A stretch of 64,000 bases of DNA from JAEVLT01 sp050496765 (GTDB lineage Bacteria > Bacillota > Bacilli > Bacillales > Cytobacillaceae). Shown piece after piece: positions 37,892 through 46,162 of this stretch (position 1 is the stretch's first letter; every line of letters starts with the position of its first letter). The translations under genes were made by a program, and so were the position numbers. A model generated the notes under the pieces. The model did no database searches and was not told the origin of the DNA. It saw nothing but the letters and a program-made list of their open reading frames with translations. The stretch covers positions 186,001 to 250,000 of the forward strand of contig NZ_JBNWEO010000017.1 of assembly GCF_050496765.1 (NCBI RefSeq), written 5' to 3'.

Positions 37892-37980
37892 ATGACAAGT
37901 AAAGAAAAAAGTGCGGAATTAGTTAATAAATATGTTCATGTATTTAGTTGTCCAATTTGTAAAAGCCCAATGAAGCGGAT
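37892..37980 (+). pseudogene. rlmA-like rRNA methyltransferase, 5' fragment cut by an IS3 element
   Basis: ATG 37892 after AAGGAAG opens a frame reading MTSKEKSAELVNKYVHVFSC then PICKSPMKRI, the N-terminal zinc-ribbon part of RlmA-type 23S rRNA guanine-N1 methyltransferases (about 280 residues when whole). After about 30 codons it runs into the end of the IS3 element. The rest of the gene is not found on the far side of the insertion. Confidence 0.65.
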
Positions 37981-38210
37981 TAACCCCCGAATTTTGGACA
38001 ATATCTCTCTTATTCTCTCATTTCCATTGTTTTTTAAAATTGGATTGTCTTTCGTTATTCTTCAAAAAGGCCATGCTGCTTGACAAGGAGCCTCTGCGGG
38101 CATGACTTCCCAGCCGAGCAGCCAGATGTCACAACATCGGCATCGCCAAACAAGGCTATCATGCCCGCCACTCCTAATCAAGCTGGTGCTTTGGCTGAAG
38201 TTTGGCACTG

Positions 38211-38849
38211 TTACACTCGAACTTCCTTAATTACTAATGAACCCTGATTCTCATAGAATTCTTTTGGTGATAGATCTAGAATGCTTGAATGCATTCGTCT
38301 TTCGTTATAAAATACCATAAACTCTGTGACGACTTCATATGCTTGTGCATATGTTTCAAATTGCCATCTAGATAGGCAATCGTCCTCAAAAATCCGATGA
38401 AATGATTCGATATGGGCATTCATATTTGGCGTTTTGGGCGGTATTCTTTCATGCTCTATTTTATAATTTTCACAAAACTCCTCGAAAGTATGAGAAATAA
38501 ACTGTGGTCCATTATCTGTTCGGATAACAGGTTTTTCCAAAGCATTAAGTAGTTGGCGTTTCAGTAGTGCTCGTTGCATTGCTTGATTGACATCGCTGCC
38601 TGTACAACTCAAGCCCATATGATAATCGACAATCCCCCTGTCATAAACGTCAATAATTGACATGACAAAGAAAAAGCGGTCTTCACCTTCAACAAATCCG
38701 TATTTTATATCGGCTTCCCACATTTGATTTGAGCTAGTAATGATGCGATTTCGTGCTAGTTTTCTAGGATGCGAGACTTTTTTCTTACGCTGTGGACGTA
38801 AGATCCCTAATTCTTTACATAATCGGTACACTTTTTTCTTGTTAATGAC
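38211..38849 (-). pseudogene. IS3 transposase orfB, C-terminal part (copy A)
   Basis: Reads about 212 codons from the break to the natural stop, ending SLVIKEVRV. It contains the integrase core: ADIKYGFVEG (first Asp), RTDNGPQFIS (second Asp) and HIESFHRIFEDD (Glu). The N-terminal third of the protein now lies at 39207-39516 on the other strand, so no full OrfAB can be made from this copy. Confidence 0.85.
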
Positions 38850-38927
38850 CTCATTAGCCCCAAAATGAACTTGGACAATAAGAGTGATCTATTTTATACT
38901 ACTTAATGTACCAAGGAGGTTGTCATC

Positions 38928-39239
38928 ATGGCACGAACAAAACATTCAAAAGAATTTAAACTACAAGTGATAAAAGAGGTTTTGGAGACTGGCAAAAAAG
39001 CGGTAGTGGCTCGTCGCTATAATCTTAATGCTAATATGGTAGGCCGTTGGTGTACGGAATATAAAAATGGGCAATACGGGGATGTAGATGTCACAGCTAT
39101 GCCTGATCTTGATCCAAAAGAGATGTCAAAAGAAAACGAAAAACTAAAAATACTACTAGGTGAAAAAGATCTTGAAATCGCGATTTTACGTGATCTTATA
39201 AAAAAGAAAAACCCTCACTTGCTGAAAAACTTGAAGTAG
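38928..39239 (+). CDS. IS3-family transposase orfA (copy A)
   Basis: A 103-residue protein, MARTKHSKEFKLQVIKEVLE, with an N-terminal helix-turn-helix and a C-terminal leucine-zipper-like helix. AAAAAAG at 39200-39206 is the likely -1 frameshift site that joins it to orfB. Intact and identical in amino-acid sequence to copy B. Confidence 0.9.
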   Translation: MARTKHSKEFKLQVIKEVLETGKKAVVARRYNLNANMVGRWCTEYKNGQYGDVDVTAMPDLDPKEMSKENEKLKILLGEKDLEIAILRDLIKKKNPHLLKNLK

Positions 39240-39516
39240 CTGAAAAGTGGATTCAAAAAGGCTACTCCATTTCAGTGGTGCTAAAAATCATTGGTATTCC
39301 TCGTTCCACCTACTATTATCAAAAAAACTACCGTGTGGAAGAGAAAAAAGTAAGTGAGGGACGTCCAGCACCAGGCTATTCTTACAAAGAGGACGGCCAA
39401 AAAGTATCAGATGAACAGATCAAGGAGTTTTTATTAGAGGGGATTGCCGGCGATGCCTATAACTATGGCTATCGCAAGCTCACAAAGTTTCTTTATCGGA
39501 ACCATAACCTCGTCAT
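39207..39516 (+). pseudogene. IS3 transposase orfB, N-terminal part (copy A)
   Basis: Frame entered by the -1 shift; reads EKPSLAEKLEVAEKWIQKGY and on to FLYRNHNLVI, then passes into the end of the neighbouring element. It is the missing front of the orfB fragment at 38211-38849, now inverted relative to it. Confidence 0.8.
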
Positions 39517-39899
39517 CGGATTAACCCCCGAATTTTGGACAATATCTCTCTTATTCTCTCATTTCCATTGTTTTTTAAAATTGGATTGTCTTTCGTTATT
39601 CTTCAAAAAGGCCATGCTGCTTGACAAGGAGCCTCTGCGGGCATGACTTCCCAGCCGAGCAGCCAGATGTCACAACATCGGCATCGCCAAACAAGGCTAT
39701 CATGCCCGCCACTCCTAATCAAGCTGGTGCTTTGGCTGAAGTTTGGCACTGTTACACTCGAACTTCCTTAATTACTAATGAACCCTGATTCTCATAGAAT
39801 TCTTTTGGTGATAGATCTATATAAATGGAATTAAAGGATTTTAAGAAAATTTGTCCAATTCTTATAGGTAAATAAAACCTTTAGGAAGGCGGACACATA

Positions 39900-40427
39900 A
39901 TGAAAATCCTTCAAAATGAAAACATGGATTCAATTCAGGAAGTTAAAGCTTGTATGCATGGTTTAAGGGATCTACGGATGTTTAAACGTTATCAGGCTAT
40001 CCTCATGCATTTAAAAGGACGGACTTATGTAGAAATCGCTGACCTTTTAGAATGTACGGAGCAAACTATATATAACTATGTTCGAGCCTATAAAACTAAC
40101 GGTTTGGAGGGATTAGTTCCCGGACAATCTCCCGGACGCCCTTGTCAACTAACAGAGGAACAAGAAAAGGAACTCTATCAGTTAATTGTTGAAAAAAAGC
40201 CAGCTGCTGTTGGATTTCCCGCAGAAATGAATTGGACTTCATTTCTTGTTCGCGATTGGATTAAGCAAACATTTGACATTGTTTATACGGACCGGGGTGT
40301 AAGGAGATTGTTGACTCGTTTGGGATTTAGTTACACAAAACCAACGTATACCCTAGCAAAGGCTGACCCCGAGAAACAGGAAGCGTTCAAACAAGAATTT
40401 GAAACGATTAAAAAAAATGATGAATGA
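39900..40427 (+). CDS. IS630 transposase, first reading frame (helix-turn-helix part)
   Basis: A 175-residue frame with a helix-turn-helix domain (GRTYVEIADLLECTEQTIYN) followed by a winged-helix-like second DNA-binding domain (GVRRLLTRLGFSYTKPTYT). It overlaps the next frame across a run of eight A (40410-40417). Such two-frame layouts are common in this family; here the second frame is +1 relative to the first. Confidence 0.85.
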   Translation: MKILQNENMDSIQEVKACMHGLRDLRMFKRYQAILMHLKGRTYVEIADLLECTEQTIYNYVRAYKTNGLEGLVPGQSPGRPCQLTEEQEKELYQLIVEKKPAAVGFPAEMNWTSFLVRDWIKQTFDIVYTDRGVRRLLTRLGFSYTKPTYTLAKADPEKQEAFKQEFETIKKNDE

Positions 40428-40950
40428 CGAAATTGATCGAATTCTGTTTCAAGATGAATCCATGATCAGGGACTACCAAGCTTTAGCCAATACATGGTTT
40501 CCTAAAGGGCAACAAAAAGTGATACCTACTTATGGAAAACATCACGGGGTTAAATTAATTGGTACCCTCGATTACGAAACAGGCGAAGTGTTTGTCACAG
40601 AAGAAGAACACTATGATGCTCAAGTTTTCCTATCTTTTCTTGAAAAAGTTGTAGTCAGATACAAGGGTGAGAAGATTGTAATGATACTGGATAATGCTAG
40701 AATCCACCACTCGAAACTGATTCAACCTTTTCTCGAAGCCCATAAAGATCATCTGCAACTTGTTTTTCTCCCACCATACAGCCCAGAGTTAAACCTAATT
40801 GAAGGACTGTGGGGATGGTTAAAAAAATCAATTATTTATAATGTTTTTTATAAAACGGTAGAAGAAATTAGAGTGGCTGTCCAGACATTCATTACACAAA
40901 TCAATAAAGACCCTATGAAAATCGTTAATCGTCTATGTCTTAAGCTTTAA
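40399..40950 (+). CDS. IS630 transposase, second reading frame (DDE catalytic part)
   Basis: A 183-residue frame holding the DDE domain: LFQDESMIRDY (Asp), MILDNARIHHS (Asp) and PELNLIEGLW (Glu). ATG 40417 could also start it alone. A fusion through the A8 run would give a normal full-length IS630 transposase of about 350 residues. No stop codons break the domain. Confidence 0.85.
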   Translation: MKRLKKMMNDEIDRILFQDESMIRDYQALANTWFPKGQQKVIPTYGKHHGVKLIGTLDYETGEVFVTEEEHYDAQVFLSFLEKVVVRYKGEKIVMILDNARIHHSKLIQPFLEAHKDHLQLVFLPPYSPELNLIEGLWGWLKKSIIYNVFYKTVEEIRVAVQTFITQINKDPMKIVNRLCLKL

Positions 40951-41971
40951 CTATTGACTCAATTACACCTTTAGCCAGATTGCCAGGATCGGATTGAGCA
41001 ATAAATAGCCTAAAACGATATTCGACAAACTCCGATGATTGCAGGTATATTGTGCTTAAATTTTGTAGAATATTGTCATTAATCTAGGAAATCGTTACAG
41101 AACCAAATTGTTTAGTTCCATATATATAGAATGCTTGAATGCATTCGTCTTTCGTTATAAAATACCATAAACTCTGTGACGACTTCATATGCTTGTGCAT
41201 ATGTTTCAAATTGCCATCTAGATAGGCAATCGTCCTCAAAAATCCGATGAAATGATTCGATATGGGCATTCATATTTGGCGTTTTGGGCGGTATTCTTTC
41301 ATGCTCTATTTTATAATTTTCACAAAACTCCTCGAAAGTATGAGAAATAAACTGTGGTCCATTATCTGTTCGGATAACAGGTTTTTCCAAAGCATTAAGT
41401 AGTTGGCGTTTCAGTAGTGCTCGTTGCATTGCTTGATTGACATCGCTGCCTGTACAACTCAAGCCCATATGATAATCGACAATCCCCCTGTCATAAACGT
41501 CAATAATTGACATGACAAAGAAAAAGCGGTCTTCACCTTCAACAAATCCGTATTTTATATCGGCTTCCCACATTTGATTTGAGCTAGTAATGATGCGATT
41601 TCGTGCTAGTTTTCTAGGATGCGAGACTTTTTTCTTACGCTGTGGACGTAAGATCCCTAATTCTTTACATAATCGGTACACTTTTTTCTTGTTAATGACG
41701 AGGTTATGGTTCCGATAAAGAAACTTTGTGAGCTTGCGATAGCCATAGTTATAGGCATCGCCGGCAATCCCCTCTAATAAAAACTCCTTGATCTGTTCAT
41801 CTGATACTTTTTGGCCGTCCTCTTTGTAAGAATAGCCTGGTGCTGGACGTCCCTCACTTACTTTTTTCTCTTCCACACGGTAGTTTTTTTGATAATAGTA
41901 GGTGGAACGAGGAATACCAATGATTTTTAGCACCACTGAAATGGAGTAGCCTTTTTGAATCCACTTTTCAG

Positions 41972-42283
41972 CTACTTCAAGTTTTTCAGCAAGTGAGGGT
42001 TTTTCTTTTTTATAAGATCACGTAAAATCGCGATTTCAAGATCTTTTTCACCTAGTAGTATTTTTAGTTTTTCGTTTTCTTTTGACATTTCTTTTGGGTC
42101 AAGATCAGGCATAGCTGTGACATCTACATCACCGTATTGCCCATTTTTATATTCCGTACACCAACGGCCTACCATATTAGCATTAAGATTATAGCGACGA
42201 GCCACTACCGCTTTTTTGCCAGTCTCCAAAACCTCTTTTATCACTTGTAGTTTAAATTCTTTTGAATGTTTTGTTCGTGCCAT
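41972..42283 (-). CDS. IS3-family transposase orfA (copy B)
   Basis: Identical 103-residue protein to the copy A orfA, with AGGAGG before the ATG and the same AAAAAAG slip site at its end. Its orfB partner is interrupted, so a complete transposase is not made here. Confidence 0.9.
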   Translation of the reverse strand: MARTKHSKEFKLQVIKEVLETGKKAVVARRYNLNANMVGRWCTEYKNGQYGDVDVTAMPDLDPKEMSKENEKLKILLGEKDLEIAILRDLIKKKNPHLLKNLK

Positions 42284-42469
42284 GATGACAACCTCCTTGG
42301 TACATTAAGTAGTATAAAATAGATCACTCTTATTGTCCAAGTTCATTTTGGGGCTAATGAGAGTGAACAAGAGAAAAGTGGATTAAAGAGGAGGCTTTTG
42401 TTGAACCAATGGGTGCAAATCATCACCAAGAGGATTCTCAAATTTCTTATAGCAGGTTGAGGTGATACA

Positions 42470-42892
42470 GTGTCGATAAAAGGGATTAATCATTTTTTAT
42501 TTTCAGTATCTAATTTAGAAATATCCATTGAGTTTTACAAAAATGTATTTGATGCTAAGTTGTTAGTAAAAGGTAGAAGCACTGCTTACTTTGATTTAGA
42601 TGGAATATGGCTGGGTCTCAATGTAGAGAAAGATATATCACGTAATGAAATAAACCAATCGTACACACACATAGCTTTTTCTATTGAGGAAGCCGAATTT
42701 AATAAAATATACGAAAAATTAAGAGAATTGAATGTAAACATTTTGAAAGGGCGTTCAAGAGCTAAAAAAGATAAAAAGTCCATATATTTTACTGACCCAG
42801 ATGGTCATAAATTTGAATTTCATACAGGTACATTACAAGATAGATTGGATTACTACAAACAAGAGAAAACACATATGGGGTTTTTTGAATAA
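42470..42892 (+). CDS. fosB: fosfomycin resistance thiol transferase FosB
   Basis: A 140-residue metalloenzyme of the glyoxalase/bleomycin-resistance fold. FosB opens the epoxide of fosfomycin by adding bacillithiol or cysteine. The family pattern is clear: INHFLFSVSNLEISIEFYKN with the first His, SYTHIAF with the second, and IYFTDPDGHKFEFHTGTL with the metal Glu. GAGGTGAT precedes GTG 42470. It lies between insertion sequences and gene fragments, which suggests acquisition by transfer, though FosB is also a common chromosomal gene in Bacillus. Confidence 0.92.
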   Translation: MSIKGINHFLFSVSNLEISIEFYKNVFDAKLLVKGRSTAYFDLDGIWLGLNVEKDISRNEINQSYTHIAFSIEEAEFNKIYEKLRELNVNILKGRSRAKKDKKSIYFTDPDGHKFEFHTGTLQDRLDYYKQEKTHMGFFE

Positions 42893-43087
42893 AAAGACTT
42901 CTTAATTAAACAAATGGGGGCTTTTGTTTAATAAGGTCTTGCAAAGATTTTCACAATCAGGCGCGAAAATGGAATAACTATAAATTTAAACAACTTAATT
43001 ATTATATTAAGTGCAGTGAAGTATCTTACATCAAGAATTAAACTACTTTATTGTCACTGTACACTTAGGAAAAAACAATCTTCCAAT

Positions 43088-43134
43088 TCCGAAGGTTTTT
43101 CCGGTAATGATCCGGTGCGCCTTCGGTTTTTTTT
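43088..43134 (+). terminator. terminator, second member of the repeated pair
   Basis: TCCGAAGG (43088-43095) and CCTTCGG (43120-43126), then TTTTTTTT. Loop and downstream bases resemble 35034-35150. Confidence 0.8.
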
Positions 43135-43197
43135 ATTTCCAATTTGGAAGACGTTTAATTGTGATCCAATCCTGACTTCAATCCAAATCCAGGCGAA

Positions 43198-43362
43198 TCA
43201 TTCTGCGAGGGTTTTCGAGTGAGCATCACGCAGAGATGCAAAGACTAATTTTGCCCCTTCTTGTACAAGTAGTTTTGGTCGTTGCTTCACCAACTCCGCT
43301 TCCTGCCCCCAATTGTTGCCACGACCTTCTGTTTTAAGCAAGACATGTTGTCCGCTATTCAA
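43198..43362 (-). CDS. short protein or fragment of unknown family
   Basis: A 54-codon frame from TTG 43362 reads MNSGQHVLLKTEGRGNNWGQ and ends DAHSKTLAE. Composition is protein-like (regular charged and hydrophobic residues), but there is no clear ribosome binding site and no family I recognise. It starts directly after the aldo/keto reductase remnant and is probably the end of a lost gene. Confidence 0.35.
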   Translation of the reverse strand: MNSGQHVLLKTEGRGNNWGQEAELVKQRPKLLVQEGAKLVFASLRDAHSKTLAE

Positions 43363-43369
43363 TACCTGT

Positions 43370-43621
43370 CTATTTTAGTTTCCCGCCAAATACCGGGAAG
43401 AAACTATGATCACCATAATCCTGGATGTGCTCTACCTTCTTCAAAGTCTGTATATCAGCATCGCTGATTACAAAATCAAGTTCTGCATTGTTTCTCATGT
43501 GATCCGGATTTGCCGTCTTAGGAATGACGACTAGACTAAGCTGTAAGCAATAACGTAGGCAAAGCTGAGCAACAGTTACTCCATACTTATCAGCGATTAC
43601 TTTAATATCAGCATAAGGACC
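43370..43621 (-). pseudogene. aldo/keto reductase, C-terminal fragment
   Basis: About 83 codons in one open frame to TAG at 43370-43372: DKYGVTVAQLCLRYCLQLSL, then VVIPKTANPDHMRNNAELDF, ending FFPVFGGKLK. This is the last third of an AKR-family oxidoreductase, with the NADP-binding PKTANPDHMRNN segment. The front of the gene is missing; the fragment begins at the hairpin at 43609. Confidence 0.75.
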
Positions 43622-43659
43622 TTACTAGTAGTGTCCATTATGCTGATGTTTTTATTTTT
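43609..43659 (+). terminator. hairpin at the edge of the aldo/keto reductase remnant
   Basis: CAGCATAAGGAC (43609-43620) pairs with GTCCATTATGCTG (43633-43645) with one bulged base, followed by ATGTTTTTATTTTT. Confidence 0.65.
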
Positions 43660-43744
43660 CACTTCTTGATCTTATTGAAGGTATTTTTTTAATTCTTCAA
43701 GGCTTGGAACTTTTCTGGTTAATTTTAACGGATTTCCGAAAGAA

Positions 43745-43866
43745 GTCCCCCATCCTCAAGGAATGTGAAGGGAGAAGCCCAATGAGTAGATAGGAGTGAA
43801 TCGTATGCCACGTTCCGTCACGTATGGTTTTGTGGGGGGTGATCATTAATAACGACCCTACTCGAT
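43745..43866 (+). mobile_element. decayed 3' end of a group II intron
   Basis: GAATCGTATGCC at 43797 and ACGTATGGTTTT at about 43820 pair like a domain V stem, and the end TGGGGGG...ACCCTACTCGAT resembles the 3' ends of bacterial group IIC introns. The catalytic AGC triad is not preserved and there is no reverse-transcriptase gene, so this is a remnant. It lies just after a terminator hairpin, the usual target of group IIC introns. Confidence 0.45.
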
Positions 43867-43873
43867 TTTTTTA

Positions 43874-45316
43874 TTAGGCACGTAATGTTTCGTAACGAAC
43901 CTCCTTAAGAGTTGTTCCACTACCAGTAATTGAAAGGTTCGTTCCTTTATTTTGGTCGTATGCGGTGAAACTTACGACTTTTTCACCTGAATTAACAAAT
44001 AGTTCAATGGAATGAAGGTCAAGATAAAAATCCAGCGTTTTTTCATAATTAGACTTTCCAAAGCAGTTTTCTAGAACAATCGGTTCTTTGCTGCCATAGT
44101 CGGATCGGATGACAAGTTTGTTATTTTCTGCATCGACTTCAACACGAGTTGATTTAGTCTCACTTTTATTCAATTCGATGGTAAACTTCTGAGCGTTTTC
44201 CCCCATAGCTATCTTTAAATAACCTGCTGCCTGTCCGTTAATATCTAGTTTGTCTTGCAGCTTAACGTTTTCATATAGTGCCGACACAGAGAAATATTTC
44301 TGACGGTTGATAAATGGCTGCTGAAGCAAATCGCCATTCTTAACTACTAACTGGCGGGGAATAGACATCATGCCATTAAAACCATATTCTCTCGGCGGCA
44401 TTGTTTCGTGCCAGCGGTGCATCCAGCCTATTAATAAACGTTCGCCATTTTCACCCTCTGTTGATTGTGGGGCATAAAAAGTTTGACCATGGTCAAGCAG
44501 CCCCTTTTTCCCTGGAATGAACTTTCCTTGATCAAAATCCATGTGCCCGATGACGTAGGTGGTTTTATTTTTAATCTGGCCGCTAAACTCAGGGTCGCAG
44601 GGCATTTCTGAAAATACTAGTACATCATTATCATCGATCCTAAACAAATCGGGACATTCCAGTAAAGTATTTTCACTAAATTTCGTCTGATATATTGACG
44701 AATGGAACGACCAATTTAATAAATCGTCTGACGTAAACATAATAATTTCTCCGCGGCGTTGTGTGTTCCTTACCGCTAACACGCAATAATAAGTTCCATT
44801 TACCTCTAGCACTTTCGGGTCTCGGAAATCACAAATCAGATACCCTTTCGGCAATTGTTTTTCTCCGATAACTGGATTTAAACGATATTTTTCAAAATGC
44901 ACCCCATCTTTGGAATAGGCAACACATTGGCGCTGAATAATTTCCGACTCATCACGATCAAATCCGATGTTCGGGTCGATGTGGCCAGTGTAGATAAGAT
45001 ATAGTTTTCCATCCTTTTCAATAGCACTTCCGGAAAAACATCCATGTGTATCATAGGATTGATCGTTTGCTAACGCGACAGGGAGGTGTTCCCATTTTAC
45101 AAAATCTTTCGTTTTAGCGTGTCCCCAATGAATCTTATTCCAGACGACATCATACGGATTATGTTGATAGAATAAGTGATATTCTCCTTTGTAAAAAACG
45201 AAGCCGTTTGGATCGTTCATCCAGCCTATTTCCGGTGTGAAGTGGTAATAGGGTCTGCTTGTAACCTTATCTTTATTTTGCTTTATATATTCGTTAGCTC
45301 GCTGTAAATGATTCAT
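43874..45316 (-). CDS. GH32 beta-fructofuranosidase / sucrose-6-phosphate hydrolase-like
   Basis: A 480-residue glycoside hydrolase family 32 enzyme: five-bladed propeller with the nucleophile in WMNDPNG (residues 32-38), the FRDPKV motif and the acid/base Glu in ECPDLF, then a C-terminal beta-sandwich. It cleaves the fructosyl bond of sucrose or short fructans. There is no signal peptide, so it works inside on sugar delivered by the adjoining ABC importer; that favours unphosphorylated sucrose or fructo-oligosaccharides over sucrose 6-phosphate. Last gene of the operon. Confidence 0.92.
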   Translation of the reverse strand: MNHLQRANEYIKQNKDKVTSRPYYHFTPEIGWMNDPNGFVFYKGEYHLFYQHNPYDVVWNKIHWGHAKTKDFVKWEHLPVALANDQSYDTHGCFSGSAIEKDGKLYLIYTGHIDPNIGFDRDESEIIQRQCVAYSKDGVHFEKYRLNPVIGEKQLPKGYLICDFRDPKVLEVNGTYYCVLAVRNTQRRGEIIMFTSDDLLNWSFHSSIYQTKFSENTLLECPDLFRIDDNDVLVFSEMPCDPEFSGQIKNKTTYVIGHMDFDQGKFIPGKKGLLDHGQTFYAPQSTEGENGERLLIGWMHRWHETMPPREYGFNGMMSIPRQLVVKNGDLLQQPFINRQKYFSVSALYENVKLQDKLDINGQAAGYLKIAMGENAQKFTIELNKSETKSTRVEVDAENNKLVIRSDYGSKEPIVLENCFGKSNYEKTLDFYLDLHSIELFVNSGEKVVSFTAYDQNKGTNLSITGSGTTLKEVRYETLRA

Positions 45317-45328
45317 TTTACACCTCTC

Positions 45329-46162
45329 TTATTTAATTCCACTTTGCATTGAACCTTCGACAATATATCTTTGGAATAAAATGTATAAAATAACAATTGG
45401 AATAGTTACAATGGTTAATGCTGCCATAATGTGGCTTGTGAAAATATTATATTTATCACTGAAGATTGCGTTTAGTGCCACTTGGATTGGCATTAAGTTC
45501 GAATCTGATAATGCCATAACAGGCCATAAGAAGTCATTCCATGAGGACAGGAAGGTTAATATTCCAACTGTGATATACATGTTAAGGCTCGAGGGAATGA
45601 CGATTCGAAAGAAACAGCCAAGTTCACTTAACCCATCGATTTTTCCCGATTCAATTAATTCGCCAGGGAAGGAAAGGAAATACTGCCTAAACAAGAAAAT
45701 ATTCATTACATTTACAATAAACGGAAGTAGGTAACCTGCAATCGTATTAATTAGACCCATTTCGTTTACCACTAAGTACAAAGGAAGAATGGTGGCTTCA
45801 ATTGGGACAATCATTAACGCGATAATAAAAATGAGAATGCCATCTTTAAATGGGAACTTAAATCTAGCCAATGCATACCCTGCCAGCGAGTTAATTGTTA
45901 ACCCGAAGACAACGGTGAGGGATGCATAAAGCAAACTGTTCCCAAGGTTTTTGAAAATATTGTAAAACCCTAATAATTCCTTATATGATTTCAAAGACAG
46001 GTCCGAAAATCTCGGGATTACGGCATAAATGCTACCTATATCCTTATAGATGACTTCATCCATTTTAAATGAAGAAAGAACCATCCAAACGAGGGGAATC
46101 AGAAATTGCAAAGCGATTACGGAAGCCAGTACATAAAATAGGGTTTTTTTTACAGTTTTCAC
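45329..46162 (-). CDS. carbohydrate ABC transporter permease, MalG type
   Basis: A 277-residue permease with six membrane helices and the cytoplasmic coupling loop ESGKIDGLSELGCFFRIVIP, the EAA motif that contacts the ATPase. It ends 12 bases before the hydrolase gene and overlaps the upstream permease by 4 bases. Substrate is inferred from the GH32 neighbour. Confidence 0.92.
   Translation of the reverse strand: MKTVKKTLFYVLASVIALQFLIPLVWMVLSSFKMDEVIYKDIGSIYAVIPRFSDLSLKSYKELLGFYNIFKNLGNSLLYASLTVVFGLTINSLAGYALARFKFPFKDGILIFIIALMIVPIEATILPLYLVVNEMGLINTIAGYLLPFIVNVMNIFLFRQYFLSFPGELIESGKIDGLSELGCFFRIVIPSSLNMYITVGILTFLSSWNDFLWPVMALSDSNLMPIQVALNAIFSDKYNIFTSHIMAALTIVTIPIVILYILFQRYIVEGSMQSGIK

Larger units (their letters stand above)
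37976..39516. mobile_element. IS3-family element, copy A, with its 5' part inverted
   Basis: 37976-38849 is the 3' part of the element in minus orientation; 38850-39516 is its 5' part in plus orientation. Compared with copy B the break lies in orfB. The five bases GTCAT/ATGAC are present at both edges of the break (38845-38849 and 39512-39516) but only once in copy B (41695-41699). Length 1,541 minus the 5-base duplication gives 1,536, equal to copy B. Confidence 0.85.
39820..41126 (+). mobile_element. IS630-family insertion sequence
   Basis: 1,307 bp, flanked by the TA target (39818-39819 and 41127-41128). Inverted ends TATAAATGGAATTAAAGGAT and TATATATGGAACTAAACAAT agree at about 18 of 22 positions. 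Removing it and one TA restores the IS3 sequence exactly as in copy A (GATCTAGAATGC). Confidence 0.92.
39752..42004 (-). pseudogene. IS3 transposase orfB (copy B), interrupted by IS630
   Basis: The main part runs from 42004 to 41127 with all three acidic catalytic motifs; the last 23 or so codons lie at 39819-39752 beyond the IS630 insertion. Rejoining at the TA target restores the reading frame of copy A (SSILDLSPKEFYE). As it stands the protein ends in a few IS630-derived residues after SSIL. Confidence 0.85.
39517..42361 (-). mobile_element. IS3-family element, copy B, split by an IS630 element
   Basis: Minus-strand copy in two pieces, 39517-39819 and 41127-42361, with the IS630 element between. 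Ends: GGATTAACCCCC on the left and, read inward on the minus strand, TCATTAGCCCC on the right, both followed by TTGGACAATA. 303 + 1,235 - 2 (TA duplication) = 1,536 bp. It abuts copy A directly at 39516/39517, with no host DNA between. 37976-38278 and 39517-39819 are a 303-bp direct repeat. Confidence 0.88.
42893..43873. other. 981-base stretch of remnants after fosB
   Basis: No intact gene is evident. From left to right it holds AAGTGCAGTGA with a matching TCACTGTACACTT about 50 bases on, a terminator of the repeated pair (43088-43134), a short unknown frame on the minus strand, the C-terminal part of an aldo/keto reductase, a hairpin and a decayed group II intron end. The last touches the GH32 gene. 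Confidence 0.6.

Noticed and set aside
35814..42892. Composite transposon carrying fosB
   Set aside because: fosB is not bracketed by two like-oriented copies of one IS; both IS3 copies and the ISLre2 element lie on the same side of it.
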